Shown in pieces: positions 50,927 through 60,667 of a DNA stretch of 64,000 nucleotides. The notes beneath the pieces are model-generated. The model had not been told where the DNA came from and did not search any database. It saw only the letters and a list, made by a program, of their open reading frames with translations. A program made the translations under genes and the position numbers. Every line of letters starts with the position of its first letter. The first letter of the stretch is position 1. The stretch lies in NCBI GenBank assembly GCA_017470425.1, contig JAFUYT010000024.1, positions 62,001 to 126,000 on the forward strand, given 5' to 3'. This DNA is from Bacteroidaceae bacterium (GTDB lineage Bacteria; Bacteroidota; Bacteroidia; Bacteroidales; Bacteroidaceae).

Positions 50927-52711
50927 ATGAAACACATCCGCAACTTCTGCATCATCGCTCACATCGACCACGGCAAGAGCACGCTGGCCGACCGACTTCT
51001 TGAACGCACCAACACCATCAAGGTCACCGAAGGGCAGATGCTCGACGATATGGACCTCGAGCGGGAACGTGGCATCACCATCAAGAGCCACGCGATTCAG
51101 ATGGAGTATGTCCGCGACGGTGAGAAGTACACGCTCAACCTGATTGATACGCCGGGACACGTGGATTTCTCCTACGAAGTCTCGCGTTCCATTGCCGCCT
51201 GCGAGGGTGCACTGCTGGTGGTAGATGCCACCCAGGGCGTGCAGGCGCAGACCATCTCCAACCTGTATATGGCAATCGACCACGACCTGGAAATCATTCC
51301 CGTCGTGAACAAATGCGATATGCCGAACGCGATGCCCGAGGAGGTCGAGGATGAGATTATCGATTTGCTCGGCTGCAAGCGAGAGGAGATTATCCGCGCC
51401 AGCGGCAAGACGGGCGAGGGTGTCGATGACATCCTCAATGCGGTCGTCGATCGCATCCCGTGTCCGCAAGGCCACGAGACGGCTCCGCTGCAGGCCCTCA
51501 TCTTCGACTCGGTCTTCAATTCGTTCCGTGGCATCATCGCTTACTTCAAGATTGTCAATGGCAGCATCAAGAGCGGCGATGAAGTTGTGTTCATCAACAC
51601 CGGCAAGGAATACAAGGCCGACGAAATCGGCGTCTTGAAGATGGATATGGTCCCGCGCGGAGAGCTGCACTGTGGCGATGTAGGTTACATTGTCAGCGGT
51701 ATCAAGACAGCCACTGAGGTGAAGGTGGGCGACACCATCACGCATGTGGACACGCTCGGTCAGGCTGATGCCATCGCCGGCTTCGAGGAAGTGAAGCCTA
51801 TGGTCTTCGCCGGTGTCTATCCCATTGAGACGGAGGACTACGAGAACCTGCGCGCCTCGCTGGAGAAACTGCAGCTGAACGACGCCTCGCTGACGTTCCA
51901 ACCGGAATCATCGGTGGCTCTGGGCTTCGGCTTCCGTTGCGGTTTCCTCGGACTGCTTCACATGGAAATCGTGCAGGAGCGTCTCGACCGCGAGTTCAAT
52001 ATGGACGTCATCACGACGGTGCCCAACGTGTCGTATATGGTCTATGACAAGCAGGGCGGCGTGAAGGAAGTTCACAACCCCGCCGGAATGCCCGATCCGA
52101 CGGTCATCGAGCGCATCGAAGAGCCCTACATCCACGCTTCCGTCATCACGACCTCCAACTTCATCGGTCCCATTATGACGCTCTGCCTGGGCAAGCGCGG
52201 TGAGCTCATCCGCCAGGATTTCATCAGCGGCAACCGCGTAGAGATCCAGTTTGCGATGCCGCTCGGCGAAATCGTCATCGACTTTTACGACAAGCTCAAA
52301 AGCATCTCGAAGGGCTATGCGTCGTTCGACTACCACCAGGACGGTTTCCGCCCGTCGAAGCTCGTGAAGCTGGATATCCTGCTGAACGGCGAGCCTGTTG
52401 ATGCACTCTCTACGCTGACGCACGTCGATAACTCGGTCGATTTCGGTCGGCGGATGTGCGAGAAGCTCAAGGAACTGCTGCCGCGTCAGCAGTTTGACAT
52501 CGCCATCCAGGCAGCCATCGGTGCCAAGATCATCGCCCGCGAGACGGTCAAGCAGGTTCGCAAGGATGTGACGGCCAAGTGCTATGGCGGTGACATCAGC
52601 CGCAAGCGCAAGTTGCTGGAGAAACAGAAGAAAGGCAAGAAGCGCATGAAGCAAATCGGCAACGTTCAGGTGCCGCAGAAAGCCTTCCTTGCCGTCCTGA
52701 AACTGGATTAA
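50927..52711 (+). CDS. lepA: Elongation factor 4 (LepA)
   Basis: A 594-residue translational GTPase that acts on stalled or late ribosomal complexes. The G-domain has [15 protein letters not shown] (P-loop), DTPGHVDF and NKCDMPNA. The LepA-specific C-terminal [20 protein letters not shown] is complete. Length is standard. The promoter box lies only 5 bp upstream. Confidence 0.98.
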   Translation: MKHIRNFCIIAHIDHGKSTLADRLLERTNTIKVTEGQMLDDMDLERERGITIKSHAIQMEYVRDGEKYTLNLIDTPGHVDFSYEVSRSIAACEGALLVVDATQGVQAQTISNLYMAIDHDLEIIPVVNKCDMPNAMPEEVEDEIIDLLGCKREEIIRASGKTGEGVDDILNAVVDRIPCPQGHETAPLQALIFDSVFNSFRGIIAYFKIVNGSIKSGDEVVFINTGKEYKADEIGVLKMDMVPRGELHCGDVGYIVSGIKTATEVKVGDTITHVDTLGQADAIAGFEEVKPMVFAGVYPIETEDYENLRASLEKLQLNDASLTFQPESSVALGFGFRCGFLGLLHMEIVQERLDREFNMDVITTVPNVSYMVYDKQGGVKEVHNPAGMPDPTVIERIEEPYIHASVITTSNFIGPIMTLCLGKRGELIRQDFISGNRVEIQFAMPLGEIVIDFYDKLKSISKGYASFDYHQDGFRPSKLVKLDILLNGEPVDALSTLTHVDNSVDFGRRMCEKLKELLPRQQFDIAIQAAIGAKIIARETVKQVRKDVTAKCYGGDISRKRKLLEKQKKGKKRMKQIGNVQVPQKAFLAVLKLD

Positions 52712-52785
52712 AGACAGGAACAGAAACTGGATTAAGAAAATATATACAATCAAACGCCCTCATACACCCAAACGCCCCAAGCCCT

Positions 52786-53367
52786 ATGGACAAACTCAGA
52801 GACATTGCCCGCGAGATAGCAAGAGGCTACTGCACCCTCTCCACGCAGGGCATTACCACGCTGGCCAGCATCCTTATCCCGTTCAAGATTCAGAAAGGCG
52901 AGAAGATGTTACAGGAAGGCGACGTGTGCAAATTCATGTACTACGTCGAGAAAGGAATGGTCCGCCAGTTCTACTACAAAGGCGGCCGCGACGTGACGGA
53001 GCATTTCTCCTATGAAGGTCGCATTGTCATCTGCATTGAGAGCTTCCTGAAGCAGAACCCCTCGCGGTTAATGGTGGAAGCCCTCGAGAACTCCTATCTC
53101 TACGGCATCCCTCACGACGCGTTCCTGGAGCTGGTGGAGAAGGACAAGGAGATGGCAAAGCTCTATCGCAATATCCTGGAGCACGCCCTCATCTCTTCGC
53201 AGGAACACGCAGACAGCCAGCGCTTCGAGAACGCTACGGAGCGCTATGTCCGCCTTCTGAAGAGCAAACCCGAAATCATTCTGCGCGCACCAATGGTGCA
53301 CGTAGCCTCGTTCTTACAGATGACGCCCGAGACGCTCAGCCGCGTCCGTTCCGCTCATGTTGACTAA
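52786..53367 (+). CDS. Crp/Fnr-family transcriptional regulator
   Basis: 193 residues: a cyclic-nucleotide-binding-like beta-roll (KGEKMLQEGDVCKFMYYVEK) and a C-terminal helix-turn-helix (HVASFLQMTPETLSRVR). No iron-sulfur cysteine set is seen, so not a classic FNR. Effector unknown. It overlaps the downstream methyltransferase gene by 11 bp. Confidence 0.85.
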   Translation: MDKLRDIAREIARGYCTLSTQGITTLASILIPFKIQKGEKMLQEGDVCKFMYYVEKGMVRQFYYKGGRDVTEHFSYEGRIVICIESFLKQNPSRLMVEALENSYLYGIPHDAFLELVEKDKEMAKLYRNILEHALISSQEHADSQRFENATERYVRLLKSKPEIILRAPMVHVASFLQMTPETLSRVRSAHVD

Positions 53368-54127
53368 GGCGACCCAGAAGCTCATCCGTTCGTTGGACAG
53401 CCGCAAAGGTCGTCGGAAGGAAGGTCTCTTCGTGGCCGAGGGTCCTAAGCTCGTCGGCGAGATGTGGGGACATTTCGAGTGTGTGCGTCTGGTGGCGACC
53501 GCCCTTCCTGCCGCGATGCTCGCCGAGGCGACCGCGACGCAGATTCCTGTAGATCTCGTCTCGGACGAGGAACTGCGGCAGGCGAGCTTGCTACAGACTC
53601 CGCAGCAGATGCTCGCCCTCTTCCGCATCCCGGAAGATGAAGGTGCGCTGGCCGACGTGGCTGCCGGCAGCTTGTGTCTGGCGCTGGACGGCGTACAGGA
53701 TCCCGGGAACCTGGGCACCATCGTGCGCGTGGCCGACTGGTTCGGCGTGCGTGACATCTGGTGTTCTGTGGGCACGGCGGACATATGGAATCCCAAGGCC
53801 GTGCAGGCAACGATGGGTGGTCTCTCTCGCGTGCGCGTACATTATATTAATTTAAGTGCATCGTTGCGTGCATTGCCGACTGACGTTCCCGTCTATGGAA
53901 CCTCCCTCAGTGGCGAGAGCCTATGGACGACGACATTGCAGCCGCGAGGCGTGGTTGTCATGGGCAATGAGGGCAATGGTGTGAGCGGCGAGGTTGATGC
54001 ACTGTGCTCGAAGCGCCTGCTCATTCCCAACTATCCTGCTGGGCAGCCGACAACCGAAAGCCTGAATGTGGCGATGGCAACCGGCATTGTGCTGGCCGAG
54101 TTCTGCCGTCAGCAGCTGATGATGTGA
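53357..54127 (+). CDS. TrmH/SpoU-family RNA 2'-O-methyltransferase
   Basis: 256 residues. SPOUT knotted-fold motifs: LALDGVQDPGNLGTIVRVA, GVVVMGNEGNGVSGE and LIPNYPAGQPTTESLNVAMA are diagnostic. It methylates ribose in rRNA or tRNA with SAM. An N-terminal substrate-binding segment (RSLDSRKGRRKEGLFVAEG) suits the rRNA branch. Translationally coupled to the upstream regulator. Confidence 0.92.
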   Translation: MLTKATQKLIRSLDSRKGRRKEGLFVAEGPKLVGEMWGHFECVRLVATALPAAMLAEATATQIPVDLVSDEELRQASLLQTPQQMLALFRIPEDEGALADVAAGSLCLALDGVQDPGNLGTIVRVADWFGVRDIWCSVGTADIWNPKAVQATMGGLSRVRVHYINLSASLRALPTDVPVYGTSLSGESLWTTTLQPRGVVVMGNEGNGVSGEVDALCSKRLLIPNYPAGQPTTESLNVAMATGIVLAEFCRQQLMM

Positions 54128-54149
54128 TGAGTCTCTAACGGATGATTCG

Positions 54150-56489
54150 ATGACTCTCTGTCTGCCATACTTCCGAAAGCCTCTGCGGGGTGCACTGCTG
54201 ACTGCAGTGGTGCTGTTGCAGTTGGTGGCCTGTGCTCCTACCCGCTTCATCCCCGAAAATGAATATATGCTGGAGCGCGTGGCCGTACGCGCCGACGGCG
54301 ACGTCTCCACAGCCGAACTCTCGGGCTATATCCGGCAGCACGCCAACTCCAAATGGTTCAGTCTGTTCAAGGTTCCGATGTCCGTCTATTGTATCAGCGG
54401 AACGGACAGCACTCGCCGCTTCAACCGTTTCATCCAGCGCATCGGCGAGGCACCGGTGGTGTATGACAGTGTGCTGGCGGAGCGGGGTAGGGCCGACATG
54501 GAGGCGGCCGTGCGCAACCTCGGTTATCTACAGGGCTCGGTGAGTCTGCAGGAAAAGCGCAAGAAGCGCCGCGCCGAAGTACGTTATCAGGTGCATACAG
54601 GCAAGCGCTACATCGTGGATGCCATCGGCTATCGGATCGATGACCCCGCTGTGGAGGAACTCGTGCTGCGCGATACACTGGAGTCGCTGCTATATCCCGG
54701 AATGCCGTTCGACGCGAATGTCCTGAACGAGGAGCGCTCGCGTCTGACGTCGCTGCTCCAGAACACCGGCTACTACCGTTTCACGAAAAGTCATGTTCGT
54801 TTCGAGGCCGACACGACGCTGGGCGACCAGAGGGTGGCTCTCACTCTCTGCATCCCCCTCTACCGCGCCACTGTGACCGACACGCTGCGACCGCATCAGC
54901 GGTACGCCATCGGCACCGTGAATTATCTGACCGACCTGGAGCCACAGACATTCAAGCAACAGCGCGCGCAGCTGGACAGTATGGTCGTGCGCTCGCTGCA
55001 CTTCTATCAGCACCGGGATATGCCGTTGCGCCCGCTGTTCCTGGTGAACAAGACCGACTTGCGCCCCGGCAGGCTCTTCCACGAATCGGACGTCCAATCC
55101 ACCTATAGCAATCTCTCTTCCCTCTCGGCGGTAATGGGCACGAGCGTGACACTGGAGCCCTCGGCGACGGCGCCTGATACGCTGGATGCTTACGTAAGTG
55201 TGCTGATGGGTAAGCGTCATGGAGTGTCGGCGGAGCTGGAGGGCACCAACTCCGCTGGAGACTTCGGTGCTGCCGTGAGCCTCGGCTATCAGAACCGCAA
55301 TCTCTTCCGCCGCTCGGCGCTGCTGTCACTGAAGCTACGCGGCGCCTTCGAGGCCATCAAGGGCCTGGAGGGCTACACCGACGAGAACTACATCGAATAC
55401 AGCGCAGAGGCGAACCTGAACTTCCCAGAGTTCATGCTGCCTTTCCTCTCGCGCCGCTTCCGCCGTGCAGTGAACGCCCAGAGCATTGCCTCGCTGATGT
55501 TCGACTCCCAGGACCGCCCCGAGTTCCACCGCCGAGTGCTCACCGCTGCGTGGCGCTACCGCTGGAACCGCTTTGACCTGAAGCGGCAGCACCGCGTGGA
55601 CCTCCTTGACCTGAACTACGTCTTTATGCCCTGGATCTCAGAGACGTTCCAGCGCGAGTATCTCTCCGATGCCGGAAGCCGCAATGCCATTTTGCGCTAC
55701 AACTACGAGAACCTGTTCATCATGAAGGCGGGCTATACGTTCCAATATACCAGTGTGCCGCCGAATATGCAGAACGCCACCTATGGCAAGAATGCGTTCA
55801 GCGTTCGTGCGAGCATCGAATCGGCGGGTAACCTGCTCTATGGCCTCTCGCACCTGCTGGACGGTCAGCACTCTGATCGTCTGGATGCCTATACTCTTTT
55901 CAATATCGCTTACGCGCAGTATGTGAAGGGCGACTTCGATTTCGTGAAGAGCTTCAGCTTCGACGACCGTAACTCACTGGCCGTGCACTTGGCTGTCGGC
56001 GTAGCCTATCCCTACGGCAACTCCACAGTCCTGCCCTACGAGAAGCGCTATTTTAGCGGCGGTGCCAACAGCGTTCGCGGATGGAGCGTTCGCGGCCTGG
56101 GGCCCGGCAGCTTCACGGGGAGCGATGGCAAGGTCGATTTCATCCGTCAGACAGGTGATATGCACTTGGACATGAGCGCGGAATACCGCACCCATCTCTT
56201 CTGGAAGATTGATGGCGCCGTGTTCGTGGATGCGGGTAATATCTGGACGCTGCGTGACTACGAGGAGCAGCCGGGCGGACAGTTCCGTTTCGACACGTTC
56301 TGGAAGCAGATTGCGGTGGCCTACGGCCTTGGCATCCGACTGAACTTCGGTTATTTCATCCTGCGCCTCGACGGCGGTATGAAAGCCGTGAATCCCGCCT
56401 ACGAAAGCGGCCGTGAACGCTATCCCATTATCCACCCCCGCTTTGGGCGTGATTTCCAATTACATTTCGCTGTGGGGCTGCCCTATTGA
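54150..56489 (+). CDS. TamL-like BamA-family outer-membrane lipoprotein
   Basis: 779 residues. A lipoprotein signal (LLQLVACAPTRF) precedes POTRA-like repeats (about 30-330) and a C-terminal Omp85 barrel with the family VRGWSVRGLGPGSF loop motif and final strand HFAVGLPY. Bacteroidota use such a lipidated BamA-like TamL in place of TamA, inserting proteins or assisting lipid transport to the outer membrane. No TamB gene lies here. 22 bp after the methyltransferase gene. Confidence 0.9.
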   Translation: MTLCLPYFRKPLRGALLTAVVLLQLVACAPTRFIPENEYMLERVAVRADGDVSTAELSGYIRQHANSKWFSLFKVPMSVYCISGTDSTRRFNRFIQRIGEAPVVYDSVLAERGRADMEAAVRNLGYLQGSVSLQEKRKKRRAEVRYQVHTGKRYIVDAIGYRIDDPAVEELVLRDTLESLLYPGMPFDANVLNEERSRLTSLLQNTGYYRFTKSHVRFEADTTLGDQRVALTLCIPLYRATVTDTLRPHQRYAIGTVNYLTDLEPQTFKQQRAQLDSMVVRSLHFYQHRDMPLRPLFLVNKTDLRPGRLFHESDVQSTYSNLSSLSAVMGTSVTLEPSATAPDTLDAYVSVLMGKRHGVSAELEGTNSAGDFGAAVSLGYQNRNLFRRSALLSLKLRGAFEAIKGLEGYTDENYIEYSAEANLNFPEFMLPFLSRRFRRAVNAQSIASLMFDSQDRPEFHRRVLTAAWRYRWNRFDLKRQHRVDLLDLNYVFMPWISETFQREYLSDAGSRNAILRYNYENLFIMKAGYTFQYTSVPPNMQNATYGKNAFSVRASIESAGNLLYGLSHLLDGQHSDRLDAYTLFNIAYAQYVKGDFDFVKSFSFDDRNSLAVHLAVGVAYPYGNSTVLPYEKRYFSGGANSVRGWSVRGLGPGSFTGSDGKVDFIRQTGDMHLDMSAEYRTHLFWKIDGAVFVDAGNIWTLRDYEEQPGGQFRFDTFWKQIAVAYGLGIRLNFGYFILRLDGGMKAVNPAYESGRERYPIIHPRFGRDFQLHFAVGLPY

Positions 56490-56553
56490 TATGGGCTTTT
56501 AGAAAAAAGACTAAAAAACGTTGAAAAGTAGTATAGATTGCATTTTTTTTACG

Positions 56554-56561
56554 TATCTTTG
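56554..56561 (+). promoter_or_regulatory. -7 box for the MBL hydrolase gene
   Basis: TATCTTTG, 20 bp before the ATG at 56582. No good -33. Confidence 0.55.
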
Positions 56562-56581
56562 CGCGCGAAAAATGAATCTAT

Positions 56582-57403
56582 ATGCTCAAGTTCTTGTGTT
56601 TGGGCAGTGGTAGCAGTGGAAACTGCTATTGCCTGTGGACGGAAAACGGCGGTGTCATCATCGATGCCGGCCTGGGTTTCCGTATGATGCGGCGCCACTT
56701 CGCCACCTTCGGTCTTGACATCCGCCGGTTCACTGCCGTGCTGGTGACGCACGACCATGCTGACCACATCAAGTCCGTCGGCAAGCTGGCGTCGGAGCTG
56801 GGGCTCCCCATTTATTCCACGCGGCTGGTGCACGAGGGAATCGCCCGCAACTACTGTGTCTCTCCGAAGCTGAAGGCCGAGCAGCAGTTCTTCCTGGAGA
56901 AGGATGTGCCGCTGCAGCTGGCCGACCTCACGATTACCGCTTTCCCTGTGCCGCATGACAGCAATGACTGCGTGGGCTACCGCATTGAGTCGGGGGGCGT
57001 GCGCTTCTGCCTGATCACCGACGTAGGTCACGTGACGGAGCGCATTAAGGAGGAAGTGTCGGAGGCGAACTACCTCGTGCTGGAGAGCAACCACGACCAC
57101 GAAATGCTCATGGCAGGTCCGTACCCCGCCTATCTGAAAGGTCGCATCTCGGGGGATACGGGTCACCTGAGCAACAAGGAGGCTGCCGAATTGCTGGCCA
57201 ACAGCTCCAGTCCGGCATTGCGCCATGTGTGGCTCTGCCACTTGAGCGAAGAAAATAACCACCCCGTGCTGGCCAGTAAGACGGTTGATAGTATCTTGCG
57301 GAGCTACGGTATCGTTCCTGGTGTGGATTTCGAGGTGGAAGTGCTAAAGCGGAAGGTTCCCAGTGCGGTCTATGAATTGGTCGCTGTGGAGGAGTCGCCA
57401 TGA
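56582..57403 (+). CDS. MBL-fold hydrolase, WalJ/YycJ type
   Basis: 273 residues with LGSGSSGNCYCLW and the metal motif THDHADHIK (HxHxDH), plus later HDSNDCVGY, LITDVGHVT and ESNHDHEML. The YycJ/WalJ subgroup is a 5'-3' exonuclease-like metallohydrolase linked to DNA repair and cell-wall signalling. Its 3' end overlaps the converging 99-aa gene by 34 bp. Confidence 0.9.
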   Translation: MLKFLCLGSGSSGNCYCLWTENGGVIIDAGLGFRMMRRHFATFGLDIRRFTAVLVTHDHADHIKSVGKLASELGLPIYSTRLVHEGIARNYCVSPKLKAEQQFFLEKDVPLQLADLTITAFPVPHDSNDCVGYRIESGGVRFCLITDVGHVTERIKEEVSEANYLVLESNHDHEMLMAGPYPAYLKGRISGDTGHLSNKEAAELLANSSSPALRHVWLCHLSEENNHPVLASKTVDSILRSYGIVPGVDFEVEVLKRKVPSAVYELVAVEESP

Positions 57404-57669
57404 AGCAGCTGCTGTTCCTGCTTTAGAAACTCGTCCAGCTCCTCTTTCGATGCCGGGTAGTGGTCGAAGTGGCGAATGGGAGTCTGTTCCTTCAGTAGAG
57501 GACTGAACAGCTTGCAGATCCGGCGCGCCTGTGCCACCTGTCGTTCGCCGTGGATACCGCAGAGGGCTACGATGGGATTCGCGGACCATTGGTAGAGCGC
57601 CTTAGCATTCTGGCAGCCGATGCAACTGACAAATTCGTTCTCAGAAGTACGTTTATTGGGAGAGGGCAT
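57370..57669 (-). CDS. Small cysteine-containing protein, unknown
   Basis: 99 residues: VSCIGCQNAKALYQWSAN and VALCGIHGERQVAQARRIC give a CxxC plus further Cys/His, suggesting a small metal-binding fold. Similar short proteins occur in Bacteroidota but have no known function. Converges with and overlaps the end of the MBL hydrolase gene by 34 bp. Confidence 0.65.
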   Translation of the reverse strand: MPSPNKRTSENEFVSCIGCQNAKALYQWSANPIVALCGIHGERQVAQARRICKLFSPLLKEQTPIRHFDHYPASKEELDEFLKQEQQLLHGDSSTATNS

Positions 57670-57831
57670 AGTGATTCCTTTCGATTTCAGCGGCGAAATT
57701 ACTCAAAAAGCCTGAAACGACCAACTTTTTCGCAAATAAACTTCTCAGATTGTTCGAGGAACCCGCAGAATGGGTTCAAGAATATATTTTCCATCAGATC
57801 AAAGACTATTCAGATATTCCTGTTATCCGCT

Positions 57832-58782
57832 ATGTTACAGAATCTTCTTTTTGTCATTATTGGTGCGGTGCTGGTGATTGTCGGCGCCGACAAACTGACG
57901 GACGGCGCCGTGGGCGTAGCCCGCCGTTTCCAGATTCCCGAGATGGTCATCGGCCTGACCATCGTAGGCTTCGGCACTTCGCTGCCGGAATTCATGGTGA
58001 GCCTGTTGTCAGGCGTGCAGGGTGCATCGGGCATGAGCATCGGTAACATCGTAGGCAGCAATCTGTTCAACGCGCTGGTCATCATAGGCGTCTCGGCGGC
58101 GCTCTATCCCATAGCGGTGACCCATACAGCGGCAACGCGGGATATTCCCCTGACCTTGGTTTCCAGTGTCGTGTTGACCGCCTTGTCGCTGGACATACTG
58201 TTGAGCGGCGGGTCGTCTGATGTGCTGTCGCGCGGCGACGGCATCGTGCTGTTGTGCTTCTTTGCAATCTTCATGGCCTATACGTATTCTATGGCGAAGT
58301 CGGGTACTCTGGAAGAGACCGTGGGAGGCGCTCCGATGTCGGGTCTGCGGATGACGCTGTATATCATTCTGGGTCTCGTCGCGCTCGTTGGCGGCGGTGA
58401 GCTTTTCGTAGAGGGCTCCTGTGGGATTGCGCGTTCCTTGGGCGTCAGCGAAGCTGTGATCGGTCTGACGCTCGCTGCCGGCGGCACATCGCTGCCGGAA
58501 CTGGCCGCGAGCGTGGTCGCAGCGCGTAAGGGTCGCAGTGCGATGGCCATCGGCAATATCGTAGGCAGTATCCTCTTCAACACCTTCTGGGTGCTTGGCG
58601 TGTGCGCCCTGATCCGTCCTCTTCCCGCCTCGGGCGTCCTGTGGACGGATTATGCGATGCTCGTCTTCGGCTCTTTCCTGTTTATGATCTTTGCCCGCAG
58701 CCGACACCGGTTGGGGCGGTGGGAAGGCGTCGTGATGGTGCTGAGTTATGTAGCCTATCTGGCGTGGCTCATCCTATTTTAG
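57832..58782 (+). CDS. Calcium/sodium antiporter (CaCA family, YrbG-like)
   Basis: 316 residues, about ten membrane helices in two inverted halves, each with the alpha-repeat: GFGTSLPEFMVSLLSG and AAGGTSLPELAASVVAARKG, both followed by GNIVGS. Exchanges Na+ or H+ for Ca2+. The ATG at 57832 is chosen; the longer frame upstream is antisense to the 99-aa gene and rejected. Confidence 0.93.
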   Translation: MLQNLLFVIIGAVLVIVGADKLTDGAVGVARRFQIPEMVIGLTIVGFGTSLPEFMVSLLSGVQGASGMSIGNIVGSNLFNALVIIGVSAALYPIAVTHTAATRDIPLTLVSSVVLTALSLDILLSGGSSDVLSRGDGIVLLCFFAIFMAYTYSMAKSGTLEETVGGAPMSGLRMTLYIILGLVALVGGGELFVEGSCGIARSLGVSEAVIGLTLAAGGTSLPELAASVVAARKGRSAMAIGNIVGSILFNTFWVLGVCALIRPLPASGVLWTDYAMLVFGSFLFMIFARSRHRLGRWEGVVMVLSYVAYLAWLILF

Positions 58783-58825
58783 GTCAAGATTCCGATGGAA
58801 AGGAATGGATTTTGCACTTAAAATG

Positions 58826-58856
58826 TTGGTAGGATAAGAAAAAAGATGTACTTTTG
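58826..58856 (+). promoter_or_regulatory. Bacteroidota promoter for the glycogen genes
   Basis: -7 TACTTTTG (58849-58856) and -33 TTG (58826-58828) with a 20-bp spacer, 42 bp before the glycogen synthase ATG. Confidence 0.7.
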
Positions 58857-58898
58857 CGCCCGATTTAAGAGAATGTTCAGGTAAAACCGTTTAGGTAA

Positions 58899-60632
58899 AT
58901 GAGTCAAGATAACCTTCTTCCCGACTATATCTTCGAGTCCAGCTGGGAAGTTTGTAATAAGGTCGGCGGTATTTATACCGTGTTGTCCACGCGTGCTAAG
59001 ACGCTGCAGGATGCCTTGCCCGACCGCGTCATATTCATCGGTCCTGATTTCTGGCAGGACAAGGCAAATCCCCTCTTCGTGGAAGACAAACGGCTGTGGG
59101 CCGACTGGCGCCGTGCGGCTGCGAAGGAAGCCCTCAGTATCCGTATCGGCCGTTGGCAGATTCCGGGCCACCCCGTGGTGGTGCTGGTGGATTTCCAACC
59201 TTTCTATGCACAGAAGAACGACATCTACGGTTCGCTGTGGAATGATTTCCAGGTGGATAGCCTGCACGCCTACGGCGACTACGACGAGGCCTCGATGTTC
59301 TCGTATGCTGCCGGTAGGGTAGTGGAGAGCTACTATCATCATTTTCTTGACGAAACCAAGCACGTGGTCTATCAGGCTCACGAGTGGATGACAGGCCTCG
59401 GCGCGTTGTATATCCACAAGCACGTCCCTGCCATCGCCACTATCTTTACGACCCACGCCACGACCATCGGCCGCAGCATTGCCGGTAACGGTAAGCCGCT
59501 CTACGACTATCTCTTTGCCTATAATGGCAACCAGATGGCCGACGAGCTCAACGTGCAGTCTAAGCATAGTATCGAACGCCAGACGGCGCACCACGTAGAT
59601 TGCTTCACGACGGTGAGCGATGTGACGGCGCGCGAGTGTCTGGAGCTTCTGGACAAGCAGCCCGATGTGGTGCTGCCCAACGGCTTCGAGATGGACTTCG
59701 TGCCGAAGGGCGTGACGTTTGTCAACCGTCGCCGTAAGGCCCGTCGCCGCATCCTTGATGTGGCCAATGCGCTGATGGGAGCATCGCTCGGCGACGAGAC
59801 GCTCATCATCTCCACCAGCGGGCGCTACGAATGGAAGAACAAGGGCATCGATGTCTATCTCGAGGCACTGGTCCGGACATTGCACGATGACCGTCTGCAG
59901 CGCCCCGTGCTCGCCCTCGTGGAGGTTCCTGCGTGGCAGGCCGGCCCACGGCGTGATCTACAGGAGAGAATCAAGAGTTCCTCTTTCAATACCCAGACAG
60001 CCCTTCCGAACCCCTTTATTACCCACGACCTGCACGAGCCCGGTAGCGATATGGTCACGCAGACACTGCTCCGCTGCGGTGTTACGAACCGCGAGAGCAG
60101 CCGCGTAAAGATCATGTTCGTGCCCTGTTATCTCGACGGCGCCGACGGGATCTTCAATCTCCACTACTACGACCTCCTGCTGGGGCTTGATCTGACGGTC
60201 TATCCCTCGTACTATGAGCCGTGGGGCTACACCCCGTTGGAGAGCGTGGCCTTCAAGGTGCCCTGTATCACGACGACGCTGGCGGGCTTCGGCCTGTGGG
60301 CCAACGAGACAAAGGCCGAGGCGGTCTCCAAGCACAAGCGTGGTGCCAAGACCGAGATGGCCGTGAACGGCCGCATCGAGGGCGGCACGCCCTGCTACCT
60401 CGACCGCGATGGTGTGGAGGTGATTCTACGTTCCGACTACAACTACGATGAGGTCGCCGACCGCATCCGCGACGAGATCATCGGCTTCTCCGAACTCTCC
60501 CCGAAAGAGGTGGAGGTGGCGCGCAAGGCCGCCGCGGCGATGGCCGAGAAAGCGCAGTGGAAGCATTTCATCAAGTACTATTACGAGGCTTACGACGTTG
60601 CCCTCCGTCGGGCGGCAGCGCGCAATCAATAG
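58899..60632 (+). CDS. Glycogen synthase (GT3-like glycosyltransferase)
   Basis: 577 residues. FESSWEVCNKVGGIYTVLST near the start and YYEPWGYTPLESVAFKVP near 445 match the GT3/eukaryotic-type glycogen synthases used by Bacteroidales rather than the GlgA GT5 type. Uses UDP- or ADP-glucose to extend alpha-1,4-glucan. 35 bp before the phosphorylase gene, one transcript. Confidence 0.9.
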   Translation: MSQDNLLPDYIFESSWEVCNKVGGIYTVLSTRAKTLQDALPDRVIFIGPDFWQDKANPLFVEDKRLWADWRRAAAKEALSIRIGRWQIPGHPVVVLVDFQPFYAQKNDIYGSLWNDFQVDSLHAYGDYDEASMFSYAAGRVVESYYHHFLDETKHVVYQAHEWMTGLGALYIHKHVPAIATIFTTHATTIGRSIAGNGKPLYDYLFAYNGNQMADELNVQSKHSIERQTAHHVDCFTTVSDVTARECLELLDKQPDVVLPNGFEMDFVPKGVTFVNRRRKARRRILDVANALMGASLGDETLIISTSGRYEWKNKGIDVYLEALVRTLHDDRLQRPVLALVEVPAWQAGPRRDLQERIKSSSFNTQTALPNPFITHDLHEPGSDMVTQTLLRCGVTNRESSRVKIMFVPCYLDGADGIFNLHYYDLLLGLDLTVYPSYYEPWGYTPLESVAFKVPCITTTLAGFGLWANETKAEAVSKHKRGAKTEMAVNGRIEGGTPCYLDRDGVEVILRSDYNYDEVADRIRDEIIGFSELSPKEVEVARKAAAAMAEKAQWKHFIKYYYEAYDVALRRAAARNQ

Positions 60633-60667
60633 ATTTATTTTTCACACTTTTCCAAAAATAACCATTT

